A stretch of 64,000 nt of DNA from Euglena gracilis (Eukaryota > Euglenida > Euglenophyceae > Euglenales), in NCBI GenBank assembly GCA_039621445.1, contig CP154956.1, positions 82,208,474-82,272,473 of the forward strand, read 5' to 3'. The first letter of the stretch is position 1. Each line of letters begins with the position of its first letter. Shown one piece after another: positions 24,141 through 35,667 of the stretch. Under the pieces are notes generated by a model, which saw nothing but the letters and a program-made list of their open reading frames with translations, was not told the origin of the DNA and searched no databases. The position numbers were made by a program, and so were the translations under genes.

Positions 24141-27057
24141 AGTTTGAAACTGTGATGCTTATTGAACACCAAACAAATTGAACGACAATTTTCTCACCAT
24201 AAATATTGCGATTTGCTGTCTGAAACCTGCACTGCACTTCCACACATCAGAGGCTGCAGGTTGGTGACACATGCGAAGCACCCAATTTTGTGGAAAACAC
24301 ATTCGTTTCAATTTTGAAACTCCTGGCCATTTCACGAAGTGTTCAACAGTGCCAGCGTCGTAAAATCCTTGTGTTTTTGGGTCGACGACAAGGGGACAAA
24401 TTCAGACAAGAAAAATATGCCTCTTTTGCACAGAGGATTTGTGCAATAAACTGAACGGCATCCCTTCCGCTGATGAGTGCGTGATTTTGCTTGGGATACC
24501 AGAGGTGGCCAATGAGGGGGGGGCTGAAGGCAGAACAAAACAGAGGGGTGAAAGGACCCAAAATGTCACTGGCACCCTCCGACCCACCCACCCACCCACC
24601 CACCCGATAGAACCCCCTGCCCCACCTTCCAGTGGGTCAGGGGAAGCCCCGTCCCACGCGAATCCCCGGGGGGGGGCAGACCTGCCCCAGCTTGAAGGTG
24701 AACACCACCTTGGGCTGGTTGACGGGGATGACCCAGATGGCCGCCTCGTGCAGGACGCAGAGGAAGTCCACCTCCAGCTTGGGGGTGGGCCCCGTGATGA
24801 CGGGGGTGGCGGTCCAGACGAGGCCCTGCCGGGCCGCGGGCAGGGGGGCAGAGGTTGGTTGGGGGGGGGGGGAACGGGGGGCCCCTCCAAAGCACCTGAG
24901 CCAACCAAACGAAGCTTGCAAATAACTCAACAACTCCATCACTCTATCAATAACAATAACTTTCAACAACTCACAACGTCGAGAGGGTGAGATATACCAC
25001 AGATCCCAAACCATCATGTATCAATCATCAGGCACGAAAATGATCCAAATTCTGCGGGTGTTGGGACCGTCCATGCCCAAATAGATGGTATGGATACCGA
25101 AGGAAAGTTTCGCCTTTTTTATGGAATGCAAGGGACGTGCTTTCTCTGGGGTTTCCTTGTGGCTCGGTCAAGGAGAAATGTCCCCTCCAATAAACTCCAT
25201 GTGTTTACAGCAATGGACCCAAGAATAATAATAATAACAACAATAATAACACAAGGGGATGAATGGTGATAAGAAAGCAGAAGCCCACACAAAAAAACTT
25301 ATAAATTTTAATAAAGAGGCGTGCTCCACCGCCCCCGAGAATCACCACGCTCCTCAAAAGCGGCCTGCCCCATGGAGGGAACCCACAGGGTGGGCGGGAG
25401 AACCACAGACAGGGCCAGGCCCAGGTTGCCTGTCCCTCTGGCGAGGGGGAGGTGGGCCTGCCACAGAACCACGTCACAGTCCTTGGTGACCACCACCGCG
25501 TACACCAGGTCCTGGGGCCACACACCGTGGGAGAGGGAAGGGGAAGGGGGACGTCAACGGCAGCACTGTGGACACGGTGCGACGGACGAAACGCGCCGGC
25601 ACGCATACCCCAGCCGGAGTATGGAAGGACGGAGACCAAACCTCGTAATTCAGCACCGCCTTGATCTCCAGGACGTCCCGGCCCAGCTCCCCTGGGGTGC
25701 TGAGGACGTAGTGCGGAACGTATGAGGGGTGGGACAGGCCCAGCGAGAGACACATATTGAAAACAACGTGCACGTCACATGCGTGGGTGTGCATGGGTAT
25801 TATTCAGGGTGTGCGCATGCGTGTGTAGGTGTGCGTGCATGCACGTGTGTTTGCGTGCCTGCGTGCACGCGTGTGCATGCGTGTGTGCTGTGTTCTGTGT
25901 TGTGAGTGCGTTGTGTGTTGTGTTGTGTGCATTGTGTGTGTGTGGTGTGTGGTTGTGTAAATTGTGTGTGAGGGAGTGAGTATATGTGTGCATGTACGTT
26001 TTGTTCTGTGCATTGCGTGGGTAGGTGGATGGGTGGGTGGGTGGGTGTCATGTTGTGTGCTGTGTTGTGCGAGTTAGTGTGTCAGGGTTGTGATTTTGAT
26101 GTTTTTGGGCAGTTTGGACTAAATCCAGTCCAAAGGAAGAAGTTTGGGTGTCCATGTCTTTTGCATCTGTGTCCATGTCCTTTGAAGCCAGCCAAATTAC
26201 CCCACCCGAATCCCATAAGCGTCTGCCCTCTGGCCACAATGTCTCCCAGGGGGACAACGGTGCGCGAAGGAGGGTAAGACATGCAGGCTGTGGGCAGAAA
26301 GCATTAAACAAAGAGCAGGGAAGGGAAGAAGACATGGACGCGTTGCATCAGACAAGCTGTTTTGCACTTAAGACTTCAGGCGGAGGACCCTCGCCGAAAA
26401 CGTGGCGGATGCCACTGTGGGGTTCAAAACCCCAGCCCGGAAAAGCATACACACATCGCACTGCGTGACGGCACCATCCCTCATCCAGTTTTCAATTGCA
26501 CGCATGTGTGTGCGTGCATGCAGTGCGCACTCCACTGGCGCCGGTGCGAAAGGTTGGGGAACGGGGCGTAGTTTAAGCCTAAAGGCATCCCATCCCTGGG
26601 GGATCATTTTTTTGACCTATCTTCACCAAACCCAAAATCTGTTCCACGTCAATATATATATTATATATATATTATATATCATATATACGATTATATATTA
26701 TATATATATATATATTATATATATTATATATACAATTATATATATATATGGCAGGTGGGAAGTTTAATACCCCCCCGGGAAGTTTAATACCCCCCGGGGG
26801 GTATTAAACTTCCCACCAGGTTCTGCACCGCATTTATTGAAGGCAAAATGTTAGGTGCGCATATGCTGATTTTGCGCTAATTGGCTATGTTGCTCTAATC
26901 GCCGATGTTGCGCAACATAGCCGATTCGCGCAACGTAGCCAATTAGCGCAAATCAGCATGTGCGCACCTAACCCTATACCTTCCATTAAGCGGGGTGCCC
27001 AACCTGGTGGGAAGTTTAATAATAATAATAATATAATATATATATAATATATATATA

Positions 27058-27104
<47 letters not shown>

Positions 27105-28501
27105 CGTCGATGGGGGTGAGGGGGTGTCCCACCAGGGGACCCCTATGGGGGTGGGGCAGCCTGCAGCCTTTTTCCAGCCAGTCCAACTGTTCCGGCCACC
27201 CAACCAGACCCTCCTTGGAGGCCCTGGAGGTCAAGCGACACCCTGTGCTGAATCTCAGGTCCTCTGGCCCAGGGTTTGTAACTCGGACAGAGAAGGGCCT
27301 CCGTTCTTGTCACCGGCCATGAGGACTGTGGTCGTAGAACCGTGGTCGTTCGGCGGCCGACTCATGTCCCTGCTGCCACTGGTGGTCGGCAGTGGAGACC
27401 CCTCTGTGGCCACGTTGGTCATCTCAGCGTGCCGAGGGACGCATTGCGCTGTAAGAAACGGATCGCCCGCACATGTGCACTAATCTGCCGCATCAAGGAA
27501 GCGCATACGCACGCGTTTGGAGCGTCAGATTGTGGGCAAGTGCGCCGGGGGGGCCCACACACAGATACACCCTCGGGACGTGCACCCGTGAGCAGGTGCC
27601 AAAATCTGTGCGGCGGCATGGCACACGCACCTCTCTCATCAACCAAAGCGACAATCCTCCCCAGCCTGCCCTGCAGCACACCACTGGCCACTTCCGCACA
27701 CGTGTCCATGTGACCCTCCCTGGCTCTCCTCATGGGCTCTGTCCCTGACCTCTGTTTAATGTGTATCAACGATACACACCGATACACAATTTTTTTTGCC
27801 AATACACACCGATACACAAACAGTTTTTTGCTGATACACACCGATACACAAACAGTTTTTTGCTGATACACACCGATACACAATTTTTTTTTGCCAATAC
27901 ACACCGACACACAAAATTTACAAAAATGGGGAAAAAACATGGGTTGATCTTTTGACAACTTTGCCACAGAGCTGTGTGGACATTGGCCCCGGCTCAACCT
28001 GTAAGACGTGGTAGGGAATCTCACCCTACTGCTGTGGTTGGGGGAGTGCACATACAAATGCAAACCACATGGCAAATGCAGAGCCCTGGATACATCTGCG
28101 CATGTCCGTACCCCGGCTCTCCTTTTTTTGAATTTTTATTTTTATTTTTTTCCTTTTTTTTCTTTGAGACATTCAACACATGACAAACAGAATCTGCCAA
28201 GGCGTGCTGCTTGTAGCTGCACTGAAAGCATGGCATGTGGAGCACCACATTCCCACAGCTGGATCAAATTGAAGCCGTGGCCGATCCCTTTTCCAATTTC
28301 GTTGGAAAACATGGACTTCCTTTCCCCTCGGACAACCTGGAATTCTCAATTTCTCTTTGGGTGGGGAATCTGAATGGGGAGAAGAATTACTGGGAGTGAG
28401 TCGGGGGCCTCACTCACCGTGTCCTTTTTCTCCACCTCATCCGGGTCGTCCCCCACCTCATGCCGCGGGGCAGCAAAGGAAGAGATTGCCATTTGGTTCA
28501 T
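20020..28501 (-). CDS. Unrecognised, possibly beta-propeller-like protein; eleven exons
   Basis: Exons (minus): 28418-28501, 27631-27670, 27314-27448, 25642-25691, 25407-25511, 24682-24825, 23523-23615, 21670-21831, 21199-21393, 20554-20703, 20020-20142 (stop TGA at 20020-20022). Every junction keeps phase, giving 426 codons plus stop. Donors such as ACG/gtgagt, CGG/gtgagt and CAG/gtacac are strong. The chosen ATG lies two bases after an acceptor (tttgcag/TAATG), but the frame is also open into that acceptor, so the true start may be upstream (see 33541-33602). The product alternates short beta-strand segments (VYAVVVTKDCDVVLWQAH, DFLCVLHEAAIWVIPV, IFGGDNGTLYTFHDRNW, TFWACKGTNVYCFLKA), suggesting repeated blades, but I see no WD40, kelch or RCC1 signature. 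The last exon could instead splice at CAG/gtgctc (20,104) into BTB exon 1 (phase 0 in both), giving a propeller-BTB-BACK protein of about 680 residues. High G/C third positions up to the stop argue that the stop is also used. Donors of the 25.4 and 23.5 kb exons are the least certain. Confidence 0.6.
22266..22280. repeat. GGGGTCCGAAACTAC motif, copy 1 of 3
   Basis: The same 15-mer (14 of 15 bases in one copy) occurs at 37,942-37,956 and 38,213-38,227, each followed by a poly-C or GCGCAC context. It marks related small elements. Confidence 0.5.
22901..23270. repeat. Dispersed repeat with GCTGGAAAAAGGCTGCTGGC ends
   Basis: A GCTGGAAAAAGG word at 22,901 and a related GGCTGGAAAAGGGC word at 23,223 are seen here. 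Related words recur near 27,161 (inverse), 39,546, 47,707 (inverse) and 49,801 (inverse). The region lies in an intron of the propeller-like gene. Confidence 0.4.
24064..24138. repeat. (TA)n microsatellite
   Basis: About 36 TA units, nearly uninterrupted. Confidence 0.95.
24550..24605. repeat. (CCCA)n microsatellite, short
   Basis: Five consecutive CCCA units between 24,583 and 24,605, close to the exon ending at 24,682. Confidence 0.7.
25790..26045. repeat. Degenerate (TG)n / GTGTGCATGCG repeat
   Basis: TG-rich sequence just upstream (in gene direction) of the exon at 25642-25691, within the preceding intron. Confidence 0.85.
26645..26755. repeat. (TA)n-rich repeat
   Basis: Interrupted TATATATTATATA runs. 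A similar run lies at 27,022-27,103 on the other side of the palindrome described next. Confidence 0.85.
26754..27022. mobile_element. Palindromic element with GGTGGGAAGTTTAATA arms and a 121-bp hairpin
   Basis: GGTGGGAAGTTTAATA is present at 26,754 and again at about 27,006, with its complement at 26,802-26,817, around C6/G6 blocks. Bases 26,851-26,971 form an almost perfect inverted repeat: GTGCGCATATGCTGATTTTG is answered by its near-complement at the far end. TA repeats flank both sides. Located in an intron of the propeller-like gene. Confidence 0.75.
27770..27915. repeat. Tandem GATACACACCGATACACAA repeat, cluster A
   Basis: Four to five units of about 30-35 bases (GATACACACCGATACACA plus a T-rich spacer ending TTTTTTGC). 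A second cluster in the same orientation is at 28,562-28,669, on the other side of the exon 28418-28501. Confidence 0.9.
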
Positions 28502-28561
28502 TACTGCAAAGAAGAATGAGGATGGGTGGACTTCGTTAGCATGGTCAATGCTTTTAGAAAT

Positions 28562-28669
28562 TGCCGATACACACCAATACACAAATTTTTTTTTGCCGAT
28601 ACACAATTTTTTTTTGCCCATACACACCGATACACAAAATTTTTTTTTGCCGATACACACTAAATAGAG
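28562..28669. repeat. Tandem GATACACACCGATACACAA repeat, cluster B
   Basis: Three to four units of the same repeat as cluster A, with an 8-9 T spacer, immediately upstream (gene direction) of the first listed exon of the propeller-like gene. Confidence 0.9.
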
Positions 28670-28727
28670 GTCTGCTCTGTCCTGCGGCACCCGAGGCCCA
28701 CGCCGTCACCCAATGTTGCCTTGCGCG

Positions 28728-30383
28728 GTAACCCCCCCCCCGAATTAAAGCAACCCATTGCTTAAACTCGGGGTTCAGCCGATCCGGCCAACGGGTTGCT
28801 TCAATTTGGGGGTCGCTTAAATTTGGGTTTAGCCATGGGGATGCTTCCGCACCGTGTGCACCGTGTGTTCTGCACCGTGTGCGGCACCGTGTGCACCGTG
28901 TGCGGCACCGTGTGCACCGTGTGCGGCACCGTGTGCACCGTGTGCGGCACCATGTGCACCGTGTGGCAAGAATCAGGTGTAAAACAAAATTTTTTCTTGA
29001 GAACAAAACCACTGGTGACCTGACGAAAATAACAAAACAAAATGTCCAAAGTGGTCCAAAAATCCAAAAATGGCCCAAACTGGCCCTGGTGTTGGCCAAT
29101 TTTAGTCACTTTAGCAGCTTTTGTTCACTTTTGGCAACAAACTGCTCAAAAATGGTCAAATTGGACCAAAAAGGGACCAAAAAAAAATCGCAAAAATAAC
29201 AAAAAAAAAGTCGAAAATGGCTTTATAAGGTCAAAAATGGCCCAAAATGCCCAAGAGCAGGACAAAATGGCCCAAAATTACAAGAAGTGGGCAAAAAGTG
29301 GCCAAAAAAATGGTCAAAATAGTCAAAATTGGTGAATTATGGTGACAAATGGGCCAAAAGCGGACAGAGGCGACCTAAAATGGCCAAAAGCGGCCAAAAG
29401 TCGCCGTAAATGACAACATGAACCAGATGAGCCAGAAAAATCTCAAAACCTGGGATAAAAATGAGTCTAATTCCTCATTCTCACTGGAAAATCGACATCA
29501 ATTAGAAAAAAGTTGCGCGGTCGGCTGCGGTCGGCTGTGTTCGGCTGCGACTTTGGGTAACCCCCCCCATTTATAACGACCCCCCATTTATAACGACCCC
29601 CCATTTATAACGACCCCCCTTTGGATTTTCAACCAACTCAAAAGTCGGATAACGACGGGTCGTTATAAATGGGGGGGGTTACCTTCACTGATTTGCCCGT
29701 TCATCCTACTCATTCAAATCTACAGCCTTGCCTGTCGCAAAATCATGGACCGACTGGGGCAACACCAGCCTGAAACATGATGCACGCTGCTCTCTGGACA
29801 ACAAATCATCTTTCCCCCTCTGCTGTTCAACACCACTCAGCTTACACTAAAATAAGAATGCAAGATGAGGCACTGCTGAAGATTTGTGAAAGCTAGGCAT
29901 TTGGGGAGTGATTCTTCTCACACGGTGCACACGGTGCGCCACACGGTGCACACGGTGCCGCACACGGTGCACACGGTGCCGCACACGGTGCACACGGTGC
30001 GGAAGCATCCCCCATGCACGCCGAGGAGTTGCTCAAATCGGGACTAAACGGTCAACAAAATAAAATGTCTCTGCTTGTTCAAATAAAGGGAGGAGGGTGT
30101 TCTCAGTGCAAAAATGCATGCAACAACATGATAATGCACCCCCCCCAAAAACGGTACAGACTCAACAAATTTGACTATTTTCCCTAAAAATATGTCATTT
30201 TTTTGTTTGTTTAAGCTTGCTTCGTTTTCATATTTTCCTGCGTTTTCCCTTCTTTTCACCTCAATTTCAGGGGTTGCTTCAATTCAGAATTTCCATTGGT
30301 CCCCGGGGGTTAAATTAAATTAAATTGGGGTGTCAGTCAGTTTGGGCCCAAGGGTTGCTGAAATTTGTGGGGGGGGGGGTAAC
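28728..30383. mobile_element. 1.66-kb poly-C-capped inverted-repeat element
   Basis: The left end reads GTAACCCCCCCCC...AAAGCAACCC; the right end gives the complement of GTTACCCCCCCCC...CAGCAACCC. Inside, arrays of CACCGTGTG (28,833-28,970) and their exact inverse (29,925-30,016, with the shared flank ATGCTTCCGCACCGTGTG) form a second inverted pair, and a complete smaller poly-C-capped element lies at 29,556-29,692. No transposase-like frame is seen. Confidence 0.6.
29556..29692. mobile_element. 137-bp poly-C-capped inverted-repeat element
   Basis: Ends GGTAACCCCCCCCATTTATA and the exact complement. ATTTATAACGACCCCCC is repeated three times next to the left end. Confidence 0.8.
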
Positions 30384-30470
30384 GCCCCACATCTGGCTCC
30401 GGCGCGGCGGCACCGAAGCCGGCCCCTGGAGCCCATTTTCAGACGCGAGGGCTTTTCCTCAGAAACCCAC

Positions 30471-30595
30471 CACCATCTGGCGCACATGCGCGCAACCCCG
30501 GCCACCAACGCCTGGGCCTGGGCCGCCGAGGCTGCAAATGGTTTGCCCGATTCGCCTTCGCTGGCCGAGGTTTCAAGCGCGGGCGGTGACGACCT
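30471..30595 (-). other. Isolated exon-like segment
   Basis: A good acceptor (tgttacag) and a good donor (GGTG/gtgggt) bound 125 bases that are G/C-rich at third positions in a frame reading ETSASEGESGKPFAASAAQA. It does not join in phase to the exon at 28,418-28,501, so it may be a 5' non-coding exon or part of something else. Confidence 0.3.
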
Positions 30596-30599
30596 CTGT

Positions 30600-33540
30600 A
30601 ACACGTCAGAACATGGTGACTGGACGCACTGCCTCAGGGTTCAAACCCCGAGCGTTGCAGCCATACTTGTGTAACAAAACAGAAGGTTGTCCATCTCGAG
30701 GTTTCAGTCCCGAGACGCTGCGTCCTTCACTGTGTTCAGCAAATTGGGGGAAAAAATGCACATGGTTTTGGCCAAAGCCATAGATGCAGAAATGGCCGTC
30801 AAAGGTACACCCCCCCCCCCCGATCCCTGGCTTCGGATGCCCAAATGATTTGGTAACTTTTGGCAAAAAATGGGGGTTTGGGGTATTTTGGGTCATTCTG
30901 AGGATAATTTTTCACCAGTTTCTTGATGTGTAACCCCCCCACTATAAAACCTTCCTTCAACAGACCAACAAAAACGGATCCTATAAACTGTGGGGGGGGA
31001 AGAGATGTGTGGGGATCAGGATTTTACCGTTCTAATTGCCTGCCTTGAAGGTGGGAGTGAAAGGTTTTCATCTTGTGCTCTTGGGAGATTAAAACTGAGC
31101 AAGTCTTGGGAACTTACACTTACACAATCAATTCATGTTTATGACGAGTTGCTTAATCACTGCTTGATAACTGCAAATTTATTGGAGAAACGAGCTTTTC
31201 GATTCCCCACCCAATCAGCAGCTGGAAGCGATCCCACCCTTGAAGGCCCAGGATGATTGAGGTGCGAAGGAACTTGGAGAGATTCAGGGGGGGAATATCA
31301 GAAAAAAATAAAAAATTCAAAGCGTTAATGGACGCAAAGTAGGCCAATAAGACCTTAAAAATTGGGGGCAATTTGCATGTTAAGGCTGAAGGCCAACTTT
31401 AGGGCCAAGTTTGCATGTAAGGAGGAGTGCTGCCAAGCGCCCGAGCCTGGGGGGGGGTATTTGCAACCACCAGGAGGAAGGAATGAGGCAAAGTGGAGAT
31501 AGTGGTTCGCAGTTGTGCTGAAAAGGAACAGATAAGGCTTGAAACATGGGGTGAAAGCTGCACGTTAACAGAGGTTAGGTTGGCAGAGTTGGAGGGGAAC
31601 ACATCTGTATGGACAAGCGGTGAGCAGTGGCTTATGAGCAGGCAACGGAAGGGAAGGGAAGGTGAAACGCAAGGTTGGTGTTCCTCTGTGCCAATGTCTA
31701 TCTTGTGCGCGTTGAATCTTGCACCCACCAATGCAAATTTCCAGGAGGATGTGGGCATGGTCGAGGACATAAATTCACTAGTGACCCCCCAAGGGGGGTC
31801 ACTTTCCTGGGCCCAAATCCACCCACCAACTTTCTGAAAAGCCACCCATCCCTTTGCTCTTTCCCTCCACGGCAGTGCGGAGGGGGTTTATTGTTGGGGC
31901 ATCCAAAATAATAAATAAAAAAAGCGGGGTTTTGGCCGATTTTAGGTCCCTCAGCGGAATGGGGAGGGCTCCACCCACCCACATACCTGCCCAAAACCCA
32001 GCTGCGAGGGTTTATCACTCTGGTTGGCCCAGCGCAATAGAGCAGGGCATCCACTAATGACCCCTGGGAATACCCATGCAATTTACTACAACATCGAAAA
32101 TCCCACAGCCCTCGTCCTTCCTTTCTGGGATCCTTTCTGTATCGTGCCTGTCAGCCTTTAATTTGGTGCCCTCCCTACTTTTTTTTTGCGGCAGGAATGT
32201 CTTTCAGAATCCTGGATAGATGGCACGCTTGGGAGGGGGGGTACAAAACAAAACAACAATTGGCGATGGGCGCTGACATCATTTGGGGGATACACTCCAG
32301 CCTTTCACGATGCCAGGAAGACAAAAAGATATGACTAAGGAAACCGCAGGGGGCTCGAGCAAGGGAGAGAGAACGCCACAGTGACGCTCATCTGCCAGCG
32401 GCAGCGCCCCGCTTGAGGCTCCAATTTGACAGAAATTTGGTGCAGACCACAAAACAAAATGGGCACCAAAAAACCAACGGGTTGGCGTTGGCACAAATGG
32501 TGGACTTCAGAACATTTCGAGGCCAAAAGGCTCCTGGCAGGGGGGGGGCAATTTGGTTCCCGGCTTCTCGTTAACAGCCCTGGGGGGGTGCCTTGTACAA
32601 TGGGGTGCCTGGACATAGCAGGCACATCCCTTTGGTTTTGGGTCCCGGCTGAGGCCGACCCAGGCAAATTTTCCTTGAGAATGGCCACTACCCCCCCCCC
32701 CCCGCCCCGCTGACACAGCACTCAATCCCCCGGGGCCCGGGGGGGTGACGACCTCCGACGTGTTTGGTGTACTAGGAGGTGGTTTAAGCGAAGTGCTGGC
32801 GAGCAGGCATCGAGCTGCACCAGTGAAGGTGTCGGAGGAATGAGTGGTGGCTGGGAAGGGAGGGAGGCGGGGCAAGAGCTGGCGACCTGGGTCGCTTTGC
32901 TGTGGAGAACGAGCCACACTGGCAAACCATCTGCAATGGTCGGGGCAGGTCACAGTCTGGGAGTGTGGGGGGTTGGGGACAGGCTGTTTTTTTTAACCAA
33001 CTCCGGGGGTGGAGAGGGGGTCCGGAGTGCCTGTGAGCGCCTGCCCAGGCAGGCACTACCCCCTGGGGGGGTCGGATTTAGGCCTGTGCCCAGGCACATT
33101 CCTTGAAAATAGGCCATTTTTCGCTCCCCGGTGCCTTCGGCGCCGGGGTTGTGCTAGGGCACTTTTGGCTGTGTGCAGCTGCTGTGCCCTCTTGGGCCAG
33201 TCTGTGGTTCAAATTGTGACCAGGGAACCCTTCCCGCAGAGGGAGGGAAACCTTGGTTCTGGCCACTCCTGTTCGGTCTCTCAAGAAGGGGGGGAATCAT
33301 CCCCCATTTTGTGCAAAATTACTGTTTGCATTTGGTGCCTTTTCTGGTCCCTCTTGCTGCCTGGAGCTGTCTTCCTTCTTTCCGTCGGTGCCATGGAGGT
33401 GGCCGAACAACCGTCCCTCCACCTCAAATCCATTACCCCCATAGTCCTTGGTGGTCACCAACTCATCCAAGCACACGAGCAGGGGCAAGCAGGGAAGCAG
33501 GGACACAGCCAGCTGCCACCTGCCCTCAGACTGCACCCAC
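30600..33540. other. No gene recognised
   Basis: Short frames only, with several C/G runs (for example 30,811-30,820 and 32,692-32,702). The plus frame at 33,009-33,608 appears to be a shadow of G/C-rich minus sequence. Confidence 0.35.
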
Positions 33541-33602
33541 CTGGGGCTTTCCGACGCAGGGCAGACACGTACACACGGCTCAGGGGCGGCCGCAGAGGCA
33601 GC
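33541..33602 (-). other. Exon-like segment, possible 5' exon of the propeller-like gene
   Basis: Bounded by ctcacag and CCCAG/gtgggt; reads RPPLSRVYVSALRRKAP, ending in phase 1. That phase matches the acceptor at 28,503 and would read straight through the candidate ATG, extending the protein upstream. Evidence is splice sites and phase only. Confidence 0.3.
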
Positions 33603-35660
33603 CTGTGAGCCGAACGATAAGCGACAACACCAGCATTCGCACCGAGGGTTCCGCCAGCCTTCCCCCCAGGCCCCTGCCCCCCCGGTGTGGTGGGCTGTGC
33701 CACCCCCCACCATTCACTCTGGGCCCATTCCCAGCCTCAACCACATCAACCGCCCGAGCTCATACCCACTGCCATCCAAAAAAATCATCAACTTAAATAC
33801 TCACTCCCTTTGCATAAAGCGAAGGACAACAGAGGAGGGCAGGGCTGGGCAGAAAGGCCTGGGGGGGAGTCTACCACCCATCGCGGAGGTGGGGGTATGT
33901 TGGACCCCCACCCACATACATAGCACTTTACAAGGGGAACATTTCCTTTGGTGCTGAATATGACCCATGCGTGCACATACATCCACCTCATAATATGCAA
34001 TGCAAAAAAAAAAAGAAAAAAAGTGAAAAAGTGCGAAAAAAATTGCACTATACCCCTACCATACATCTCTTTAAGGACCCCGGGGGGGTGCTGGGCTAGG
34101 GCTAGAAATTTGGGCTGGCTAGAAATTTGGGCTGGCTAGCCCGCCCCCCCCCCCCCGGGGGGGCTGGACCCCGGCTGGACCCGAACCGGGGCGAGCTGGA
34201 CTGAAATCGGAAAAATGCCCAAAAATGACCTGCAGAACACAGTTTTGAAAAAATGATGCATCTGAAACCCCCCCAAAATGCCCCAAACGCCCCCCAAACC
34301 CCATTTTTGGCCACTTTTGAACACACTTTTTCAAAAAATTTCGGCGCTTTGTGCCGAAAAATTTTGGGCTGGACCCCCCAAAAAGGGGCTGGCTAGCTGG
34401 GCTCGCAGCCCCCCCCCCCCCCCCGGGGTGCTGCTGCGGCTGGGCTGGGCCCAAATCGGGGCTGGCTGCAGCCCCCCCCCCTGGGGGGGTTCGCAAAACC
34501 TTAGAGAGATGTATGGCCCCTACCTTTGTGCCTGGAGGGGGGTGGAAAGAACACCACCCAGAAAACACCATCAATACAGATACAGTGGATATGTTCCATC
34601 TGCGTCGCTGTCATATTCGTTCAGGCTATTTTAAACCCCCTCCCTTGTGTGCACGTATTATGGATTAGTTGGTGGTCCTTTGATCTAAAATGCTTCAGAA
34701 GTCACATCGGCACGCGGTTGCTATGCTAGCCCCCCCCCCCCCGGGGGGGGGCTGTCCAGGAATCAGAAAACCTATGGGCACTGGGTGGTCCCATTTCCAA
34801 CGGTCTGGCACCTCCATCCACACCTTTCTTCTGCCAAATCAGACATCACTTGGGTTTTTGGCCAGGGGAAAATACTCCAATCAACACGGTCATTGGCTAT
34901 AGTTTCAACAGCCCCCATCCCCTGAAAGCACTCCAAGGTACCCGTGTTAGGCAGACCAGGCACATTGAACTTATTGCACCTTTCAGGTCCCCATTTTTTT
35001 CACCCATTCCTGGGGGGATGTGGGAAAGCACAAATCAGGTTTCTGTTTAAACCCCACCAGAGTATCCCCACCAGGCCCGGCACTCAGCACGGGAGCCCCT
35101 TAAAAAACTGGGCCATCAAAGGGCATTTCCCAAAGTTTTCGTGCGCTCTGCGACAAAACCCACACCGTATCCGGCGTCCGGTGTGGGTGTGTCCGGCCTC
35201 AGACACACCCACCCACCCACCCCGGGGTGGGGGGTCTTCTGAAGAGCCTGACATAAATGTGGGAATCATCAGAAAACAGGGAAAACTCTAGTCTCGGGGG
35301 CTTCGACCTGCTGGGTGGTTGGCCCATGGCCTGGGCAATAAAACGGGAAGAAGAGGCCTGCCTGGGGCATGAAAAGGCGACGCTGTGGGGGGGGGGGGCG
35401 GGGGAGCAGAGCCACAGAGGGCTACACCAGTGGCTTGGCTGCAAGAGTGCTGCGTTCGTGCCAAAATTGGCCGAAAAATGGCCGTAACTCAGGCAACGCG
35501 AAGAGTTGGGGGAAAAATAAACCATGGTCGGAGAGGGCATTCCAAGGGCTTAATTTCTGCTCTCTGGACATTTCCGTTGATTTTGCTTCATTGTCGAGAT
35601 ATTTTGGAAGAATCGATTTTTTGACCAAAAAAAGCCCCCCAAAAAATGGGGGCCCTTCCG
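33603..35660. other. No gene recognised; G/C-run elements
   Basis: Bases 34,082-34,500 hold alternating C and G runs of 8-16 bases and a hairpin AAAATTTCGGCGC...GTGCCGAAAAATTTT (34,334-34,367). The same hairpin word occurs in the copies at 35.8 and 36.3 kb, so these are related elements. Confidence 0.4.
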
Positions 35661-35667
35661 AACCGAG

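Noticed and set aside
28850-28970. CRISPR-like array of CACCGTGTGC units
   Set aside because: No variable spacers. It is a simple tandem repeat with an inverse partner in a eukaryotic context.
30610-30665. SINE-like B box (GGGTTCAAACCCCGAG)
   Set aside because: No A box at the proper distance and no repeat copy with the same flanks. Similar words at 26,430 and 14,610 are not alignable beyond the word.
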